Positions 4,517-9,240 of a DNA stretch of 9,240 bases are shown in pieces. This DNA is from Terriglobales bacterium. GTDB lineage: Bacteria; Acidobacteriota; Terriglobia; Terriglobales; Acidobacteriaceae. Position 1 is the first letter of the stretch, and the number at the start of each line of letters is the position of its first letter. The notes beneath the pieces were generated by a model, which was not told the DNA's origin, did not search any database, and saw only the letters and a program-made list of their open reading frames with translations. The translations under genes and the position numbers were made by a program. The stretch covers positions 1-9,240 of the forward strand of contig JAATFE010000444.1 in the NCBI GenBank assembly GCA_015655365.1, given 5' to 3'.

Positions 4517-6406
4517 ATGGCAACACTGCTGGAGACCATCCACTCGCCCGCCGATCTCAAGCGCATGAGCCTTGCGCAAATGACCGAGTTGGCGGCGGAG
4601 ATCCGCGAATTCCTGATTCAGACGCTGGCCAAAACCGGCGGCCACCTGGGCCCCAACCTGGGCGTGGTCGAGCTGACCCTGGCGCTGCACACCGTCTTCG
4701 ACACTCCTCAGGACAAGCTCCTCTTCGACGTCAGCCATCAGTCGTATATCCACAAAATTCTTACCGGCCGCCTCGATCGCTTCGATACGATTCGCCAGCC
4801 GGGCGGGCTCAACGGTTTCATGCTCCGCACCGAGAGCGAGCACGACGCGTATGGCGCAGGCCATGCCGGCACGGCGCTTTCCGCGGCCCTGGGAATGGCC
4901 GTGGCGCGGGATCTCTCCGGCGGCAAGGGCCATGTCGTCGCCGTGGCCGGAGACGCCGCCTTCACCAACGGCATCTCGTTTGAGGCGCTCAACAACATCG
5001 CCGAACAGACCAACCGGCTGATCGTCGTGCTCAACGACAACGAGTGGTCTATCGACCGCAACGTCGGCGCCATCGCCGGCTATTTTCACCGCATCGTCAC
5101 CAACGAGCGCTACAAGAGCCTGCACGACTCGGCTCACCGCCTCATCGAGCGGCTGGGCGGCAAGACCGCGGCCACGGTGGCGCGCAAGGCCGAAGAGGCC
5201 GCCAAGAGCATGCTCTGGCCCTCCATCCTCTTCGATGAGTTTGGCCTCCAATATTTTGGCCCCATCGACGGCCACAATCTGCCTTTGCTCATCGAGACCT
5301 TCAAGTTTCTCAAGGCCGTGAATCGTCCCGTGCTGCTCCACGTACTCACTCAGAAGGGGCGCGGCTTTCAGCCGGCTCTCGACCGCCAGAAAAAGTTTCA
5401 CGGCCTGGGGCCCTACGATCCGGAGACCGGCCAGACCGAGCCTGCCGGCCTGCCCTCCTACTCCGAGGTCTTTGCCAATACTCTGGTCAAGCTTGCCGGG
5501 GAGGACGAGCACATTGTGGCCATCACCGCGGCCATGCCCAGCGGTACCGGACTGGATCTTTTCCGGCCCCATTTTCCGGCACGCTATTTCGACGTGGGCA
5601 TTGCCGAGGAGCACGCGGTGGTTTTCGCCGCCGGCATGGCCACGCAGGGTTATCGTCCGGTCTGCGCCATCTACTCCACCTTCTTGCAGCGAGGTTTCGA
5701 TCCCATTGTCCACGACGTCTGCCTACAAAAGCTGCCCGTGGTTTTCTGCATGGACCGCGCCGGCCTTTCCGGCGACGACGGTCCCACCCATCACGGGCTC
5801 TTCGATATCAGCTATCTGCGCGGCATTCCCGAGATCGTGCTGATGGCTCCCAAGGACGAGGACGAACTGGCCGACATGATGAAGACCGCCCTCCAGCTTC
5901 CCGGACCCAGCGCCATCCGCTATCCGCGCGGCGCGGTGGTTGGCGTGACCCGCAAGGCCGAGTCCGAAGCGATCGAAGTGGGCAAGGCCGAAGTGCTCAA
6001 GGACGGCTCCGATGTGCTGATTCTGGGCTTGGGCACGACGATGCCCCTGGCACAGGAGTTGGCGGTCCGCCTGGAGTGCGACGGCTATTCCGCTGCTGTC
6101 GTCAATCCGCGCTTCGTCAAGCCGCTGGACCTCGAAACGATCGAGCTCTACGCCAAGCGCGTGGCGGCCATTGTGACCTTCGAGGATCACGCCAGGATGG
6201 GCGGCTTCGGCTCCGCGGTTGTCGAGGCCCTCAACGAGATGGGCATCGCCGTCCCCGTGGTCCGCATCGGCTGGCCCGATCACTTTATCGAGCATGGCAA
6301 GGTCAACGACCTGCGCGCCAAATACGGCCTCTCCGTGGACGAAGCACAGACCCAGGTGCGGCCGCTGCTGGCGCGTCGACACCGCTCGACGCTGGTGGCC
6401 AGTTAG
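4517..6406 (+). CDS. dxs: 1-deoxy-D-xylulose-5-phosphate synthase
   Basis: This 629-residue enzyme condenses pyruvate and glyceraldehyde-3-phosphate to 1-deoxy-D-xylulose 5-phosphate using thiamine diphosphate. It is the first step of the MEP pathway to isoprenoids and also supplies thiamine and pyridoxal synthesis. The ATG at 4517 has AAGGA 4 nt upstream, and the protein starts at the usual distance before the first motif. Visible landmarks: His43 in KTGGHLGPNLGVVELTLALH; DVSHQSYIHKILTGR (71-85); GDAAFTNG with Asp146; Asn175 in LNDNEWSIDRNVGA (ThDP/Mg site); GPIDGH (248-253); catalytic Glu364 in IAEEHAVVFAAG; the DRAG..GDDGPTHHG loop (413-427); YPRG with Arg471; and a transketolase C-terminal domain (about 495-615). 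Length is typical. The site differs from the textbook form (GDAA for GDGA, SHQSY for GHQAY, NEWSI for NEMSI); I recall related variants in Chlamydiae and Verrucomicrobia. No other MEP gene is in view. A terminator in its leader suggests control by attenuation. Confidence 0.95.
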   Translation: MATLLETIHSPADLKRMSLAQMTELAAEIREFLIQTLAKTGGHLGPNLGVVELTLALHTVFDTPQDKLLFDVSHQSYIHKILTGRLDRFDTIRQPGGLNGFMLRTESEHDAYGAGHAGTALSAALGMAVARDLSGGKGHVVAVAGDAAFTNGISFEALNNIAEQTNRLIVVLNDNEWSIDRNVGAIAGYFHRIVTNERYKSLHDSAHRLIERLGGKTAATVARKAEEAAKSMLWPSILFDEFGLQYFGPIDGHNLPLLIETFKFLKAVNRPVLLHVLTQKGRGFQPALDRQKKFHGLGPYDPETGQTEPAGLPSYSEVFANTLVKLAGEDEHIVAITAAMPSGTGLDLFRPHFPARYFDVGIAEEHAVVFAAGMATQGYRPVCAIYSTFLQRGFDPIVHDVCLQKLPVVFCMDRAGLSGDDGPTHHGLFDISYLRGIPEIVLMAPKDEDELADMMKTALQLPGPSAIRYPRGAVVGVTRKAESEAIEVGKAEVLKDGSDVLILGLGTTMPLAQELAVRLECDGYSAAVVNPRFVKPLDLETIELYAKRVAAIVTFEDHARMGGFGSAVVEALNEMGIAVPVVRIGWPDHFIEHGKVNDLRAKYGLSVDEAQTQVRPLLARRHRSTLVAS

Positions 6407-6590
6407 ATCGCTCATGCCCTCTTCTGCCTTGGGGCTTTCCAATCCGGCAGCTCTTTCGCTTCAGGGAGAGTTGTCTCGCCCGGCACGTGCCTTTGGTCAC
6501 AAAATCGCATACCTTCCGTGCTGTCGGCTGAGCCGGTTCATTTCTTATCCGAAACCGCTGTGCGACAATCCTCAACAGACACGCTTCCTT

Positions 6591-8063
6591 ATGCGACTGC
6601 TTCGAACTGCCATTGCGGGAATCAGTGGAGTGGTCCTGGCCGGTGTTCTGGCCTGGCCGCAGACTCCGCCGCCGCTTTTATCGAAAGCCCCTGCTTCGGC
6701 GGCGCTGGTGCTGGCTGGCGGAACCGTCGTGGATGTGACGTCCTGGGGCCACTCCGCCAAGGATTTGCCCGATGCCATTGTCGTTGTGCGCGATGGACGC
6801 ATCGTCGAGGTCGGCACGCGCATGGCGGTGCCTATCCCCAAAGGTGCGCGGGTTATCGACTGCACCGGAAAATACATTATCCCCGGCCTCATCGACGGCT
6901 TCGCCGGCATCAACAGCCAAGGCCAGGCCAGCGCCAATCTCTACATGGGCGTCACCACCGTGGTGGTCTCCAGCGACCAATATCGCGGGCATGTCGATAT
7001 GGCGGCCAACCCCAGTCCCCACATCTATCTTTTGGATTCGATCGGCACCACCGATAATTGGAGCCTGCTGCAAAAGCATCCTGCCTGGGCCGCCAAGCTC
7101 AGGCAGGGCGCACGCCCCACCGAGCTGAGTCCCGAAGACACGGCGCGTCAGCTCACCGACATTGCCCGGATGGGGACGCGGGTGCTGTGGCTGGGCCGCA
7201 ACCTCACCGCCGCCAATACGCAGTGGATCATTGCCCATGCCCACCAGATGGGGTTGGTCACCTACGGGGAGTTCGCGTCCACTCCCTACAAGGTGGGCGT
7301 CGAGGCGGGCGTGGACGTGCTGATCCATATGAACCGCTACATTCTGGGCGTCATCCCCGACGAGTTGCAGGCCCCGCTGGTCGAGAACCCCGATGGGCCG
7401 GCTGCATCGACGGCATACGACTACTCCGAACGGGTGCCGACCTCGGACGTGCGCCTGCGTACCTTTTCCCGCTTTGTGGCCTCGCACCATGCCGCGCTGA
7501 TGCCCACCTTCAGTCTTTTTTATTTGCAGTTGCCGGGGCATCGCAACCTGTGGAAGGAGCCGGCTGCCTCGCTGCTCGACCCCGCCCACATGTCGAATCC
7601 CGCGGATCGCACCACCGGCGAACTGCGCTATTCTCTTCAGTCCTGGACGCGCCGCCTGCCCGCCATCTCGCAGCGCTGGATGGAAGACGGCCAGCGCAAA
7701 AAGGCCGACCAGACCGCCACGCGCTTGTGGAACATCAATCAGACGATTTTTTCCGCTTACCCGCATTACCTGGTTGCCACCGGCGCTCCCGTCAAAGGAA
7801 CCATGCCCGGCATCTCGATGCATACCGAGATGGAGATGATGGTGCGCATGGGGCTTTCTCCGCGCGAGGCCCTGGCAGCGGCCACCAACAACTATTCCTT
7901 GCAGTTTGGATGGAACGAGTTGGGGCAGATCGCCCCCGGCCGCCGCGCCGACATCCTCGTCGTCGATGGCAATCCCACGGTCAACATCTGGAACGCCCGC
8001 CGCATCTCCGGCCTCATTGTCGACGGCAATTTTCTGGATCGCGAAGGACTGCTCAAGCGATAA
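6591..8063 (+). CDS. Secreted amidohydrolase-superfamily protein with degenerate metal site
   Basis: A 490-residue protein. The ATG at 6591 is chosen because it opens directly on a signal peptide (MRLLRTAIAGISGVVLAGVL, cut near residue 24). No Shine-Dalgarno is visible (ACGCTTCCTT precedes it), so a short or leaderless mRNA is possible; GACAAT at 6564-6569 could be a -10. The frame is open further upstream, but that part looks like noncoding spacer (6407-6590). The architecture is the imidazolonepropionase-like amidohydrolase: an N-terminal beta-sandwich strand (LVLAGGTVVDVTS ... IVVVRDGRIVEVGT, 39-76), YIIPGLIDGF opening the barrel (95-104), NLYMGVTTVV (116-125), GVDVLIHMNR (240-249), and the closing GLSPREALAAATNNYSLQFG and ELGQIAPGRRADILVVDGNP segments (421-462). 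The expected ligands are mostly missing: Phe104 and Gly106 replace the HxH pair, Tyr225 stands where a His is usual, Gly398 replaces the Asp of GTDA, and no carbamylated Lys is evident; only His246 remains. It is probably non-catalytic or uses different chemistry. It converges on the SRPBCC gene with a 9-bp gap. Confidence 0.88.
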   Translation: MRLLRTAIAGISGVVLAGVLAWPQTPPPLLSKAPASAALVLAGGTVVDVTSWGHSAKDLPDAIVVVRDGRIVEVGTRMAVPIPKGARVIDCTGKYIIPGLIDGFAGINSQGQASANLYMGVTTVVVSSDQYRGHVDMAANPSPHIYLLDSIGTTDNWSLLQKHPAWAAKLRQGARPTELSPEDTARQLTDIARMGTRVLWLGRNLTAANTQWIIAHAHQMGLVTYGEFASTPYKVGVEAGVDVLIHMNRYILGVIPDELQAPLVENPDGPAASTAYDYSERVPTSDVRLRTFSRFVASHHAALMPTFSLFYLQLPGHRNLWKEPAASLLDPAHMSNPADRTTGELRYSLQSWTRRLPAISQRWMEDGQRKKADQTATRLWNINQTIFSAYPHYLVATGAPVKGTMPGISMHTEMEMMVRMGLSPREALAAATNNYSLQFGWNELGQIAPGRRADILVVDGNPTVNIWNARRISGLIVDGNFLDREGLLKR

Positions 8064-8072
8064 GCTGGCGCA

Positions 8073-8624
8073 CTATCCTCGCCGCGTCGCCTGCCGGACC
8101 GCCGCCGCCAAAATTTCGGGCAGCCGCTGCTGCCGATACGCAAACCCGCTCTCCAACTGCCGCTGCACCAGCACGCCGCCCAAGCGGCCCATCCAGCCGA
8201 AGGGCAGGGCATACTCGATTTCGTCGCCGACCAGCGTCCCCTCCACACCGTCCCGCGTTTCGGCCTCAATGCCGTGCCGGTGATTGAACTGCTCGAAAGG
8301 GCCGTGAAGCTGCTCGTCGCAGAAGTGGTTGTTCCACACAAACTCCGTGATGCGGGCCGTCCAGCTCAGCCGCCGCGGAAACCCGCGGAGCGGATAGAAG
8401 CTCACCAGGATCTCCGATCCCTCGCCGGCAGCCACGCTGAGAAAGCGCCGCGCCGGGTCGGTTGCCACGGGCCGCACCGGCGGCGGCTGGATCCTGGCGT
8501 CCTCGATCCTGGTCTTGAGTTTGGGCGGCATCAGGTGGGGCAGGTTGGCCGGATTGGCAAAGAATGCAAACACCAGTTCCACGGGATACGGCACCCATTG
8601 GCGCGTCTCGAATCGCTGCATCAT
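8073..8624 (-). CDS. SRPBCC (START/Bet v1-fold) ligand-binding-like protein
   Basis: A 183-residue soluble protein. The opening QRFETRQWVPYPVELVFAFF followed by ANPANLPHLMPPKLKTRI is the classic start of polyketide cyclase/dehydrase-type SRPBCC proteins (strand, then two helices with the N-L-x-x-L-M-P motif). The middle (GSEILVSFYPLRGFPRRLSW, then ITEFVWNNHFCDEQLHGPF) and the part with FNHRHGIEAETRDGVEGTLV and DEIEYALPFG give the curved sheet. The end (LGGVLVQRQLESGFAYRQQR) is the long C-terminal helix that closes the pocket. Family members bind hydrophobic ligands; the ligand here is unknown, and I see no signal peptide. Two adjacent ATGs (8624 and 8621) can start it, and no strong ribosome site separates them. 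It is divergent from the DUF2127 gene (110-bp spacer) and ends 9 bp from the amidohydrolase stop, with no terminator hairpin in that gap. Confidence 0.85.
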   Translation of the reverse strand: MMQRFETRQWVPYPVELVFAFFANPANLPHLMPPKLKTRIEDARIQPPPVRPVATDPARRFLSVAAGEGSEILVSFYPLRGFPRRLSWTARITEFVWNNHFCDEQLHGPFEQFNHRHGIEAETRDGVEGTLVGDEIEYALPFGWMGRLGGVLVQRQLESGFAYRQQRLPEILAAAVRQATRRG

Positions 8625-8734
8625 GGTCTCGATGTTAATCCTCGCCCCGTCGCCTCCGCCTCGCCCGGTTGGGAGAACCGCCCCCCCATCGGTTAACGTA
8701 ATAGCAGCAGGCGGTTTCCCCGTACCTCAAGACC

Positions 8735-9240
8735 ATGACCGAACTTTCCCCGATCACAGCGAAGCCGCAGCATCGCAACCAATGGCTCATCCTCATTGCG
8801 GCCTACAAGCTGGTCCAGGCGCTGTTGTTTGTCGCCATCGGCATCGGCGCGCTGCACCTGCTGCACAAGGACATCGGCGACGAACTGGGGCGGCTGGCCG
8901 ACTACCTGCGCTTCAACCCCGAATCCCGCCTCGTCAACTTCGTCCTCGACAAGGCGTCTTTTCTCAACGATCCGCTGCTGCGGCGGATTGGCGCGGCGGC
9001 CTTTATCTATGCGGCCGTCGGCATGGTGGAGGGAATTGGCCTCTATTTTGAAAAGGTATGGGCGGAGTACCTGACCCTGCTGATCACCGCCTCGTTCCTG
9101 CCCTGGGAGATCTTCGAGGTCTGCCGCAAGCTCACTTACGTCCGCGTGGGCCTGTTCCTGGTGAACGTGCTGGTGCTGTTCTATCTATTGAAACTGGTCA
9201 CAAAGCGCGCCAAGAGCCTGAACTGCCCTCCGGAGGAGTA
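8735..9240 (+). CDS. DUF2127 family integral membrane protein (stop at or just past right edge)
   Basis: 168 residues are read from the ATG at 8735; the window ends with the first two bases (TA) of the next codon, so the stop is probably cut by a single base. The protein starts with a short polar N-tail (MTELSPITAKPQHRN), then the first hydrophobic segment WLILIAAYKLVQALLFVAIG (17-36). A soluble loop follows (about 44-82: LHKDIGDELGRLADYLRFNP and the LVNFVLDK region). Three more hydrophobic segments lie at about 86-104, 111-127 and 137-155, giving four membrane spans. The pattern AYKLVQALLF ... GAAAFIYAAVGMVEGIGLY ... SFLPWEIFEVCRKLTYVRVG with a terminal FLVNVLVLFYLLKL is typical of DUF2127, a family of unknown function. 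No Shine-Dalgarno is evident before the ATG. The upstream spacer (8625-8734) holds a small CGGTT/AACCG hairpin (8666-8680) and a C7 run (8681-8687) but no convincing promoter. Confidence 0.85.
   Translation, partial: MTELSPITAKPQHRNQWLILIAAYKLVQALLFVAIGIGALHLLHKDIGDELGRLADYLRFNPESRLVNFVLDKASFLNDPLLRRIGAAAFIYAAVGMVEGIGLYFEKVWAEYLTLLITASFLPWEIFEVCRKLTYVRVGLFLVNVLVLFYLLKLVTKRAKSLNCPPEE

Noticed and set aside
4346..5713. Long open frame (455 codons) on the minus strand opposite dxs
   Set aside because: Shadow of dxs, which matches its family along the whole length; the antisense product is Gly/Ala/Val/Arg-rich and unrecognised.
6219..6590. N-terminal extension of the amidohydrolase-like protein into the end of dxs
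   Set aside because: It would overlap dxs by about 190 bp in another frame and bury the signal peptide 124 residues inside the protein.
8064..8072. Bidirectional terminator between the convergent amidohydrolase and SRPBCC genes
   Set aside because: The gap is only 9 bp and neither flank contains a hairpin with a T run.
1..9240. Defence system, CRISPR array, toxin-antitoxin pair, integron or complete IS element
   Set aside because: No regularly spaced repeats, transposase, integrase, Cas, nuclease or antitoxin-like protein is found in any convincing frame; the window looks like ordinary chromosome with one small palindromic element.

Overview
The window is GC-rich bacterial DNA with tightly packed coding regions. 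Several genes have a look I associate with Acidobacteriota of the Terriglobia type: a secreted protein with a carboxypeptidase-regulatory-like domain, a secreted SnoaL/DUF4440 protein, a DUF1801 remnant, an SRPBCC protein, a DUF2127 membrane protein and a DXS with the GDAA variant motif. This assignment rests on gene content and protein style, not on any marker RNA gene; no rRNA, tRNA, CRISPR array, complete IS element or phage gene is visible.

Layout, left to right. A secreted protein gene (1-302, minus) is cut by the left edge. A 42-residue, extremely charged protein (482-610, plus) follows and converges on a large soluble GAF/PAS sensor histidine kinase (628-3024, minus). A gene-free stretch (3025-3403) holds a 152-bp, three-level imperfect palindrome with 9-bp terminal inverted repeats (3115-3266). 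Next comes a decayed C-terminal half of a DUF1801 protein (3404-3654, minus). It sits in the same frame as, and directly after, the stop codon of a secreted SnoaL-like protein (3655-4206, minus, GTG start). A 310-bp divergent spacer leads to dxs (4517-6406, plus). This spacer has a candidate extended -10 promoter and an intrinsic terminator positioned inside the presumed dxs leader, which suggests attenuation or a small RNA. A secreted amidohydrolase-fold protein (6591-8063, plus) lacks most of the expected metal ligands. It converges with only 9 bp to spare on an SRPBCC protein (8073-8624, minus). Finally a DUF2127 membrane protein (8735 to the right edge, plus) lacks at most its last base or few codons.

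The genes do not form one obvious pathway. Apart from dxs (isoprenoid precursor synthesis) and the kinase (signal transduction, without a response regulator in view), most are proteins of unknown role. I see no defence island or biosynthetic cluster. The most unusual items are the palindromic element, the gene remnant fused in frame after a stop codon, the dxs leader terminator, and the apparent pseudo-amidohydrolase.
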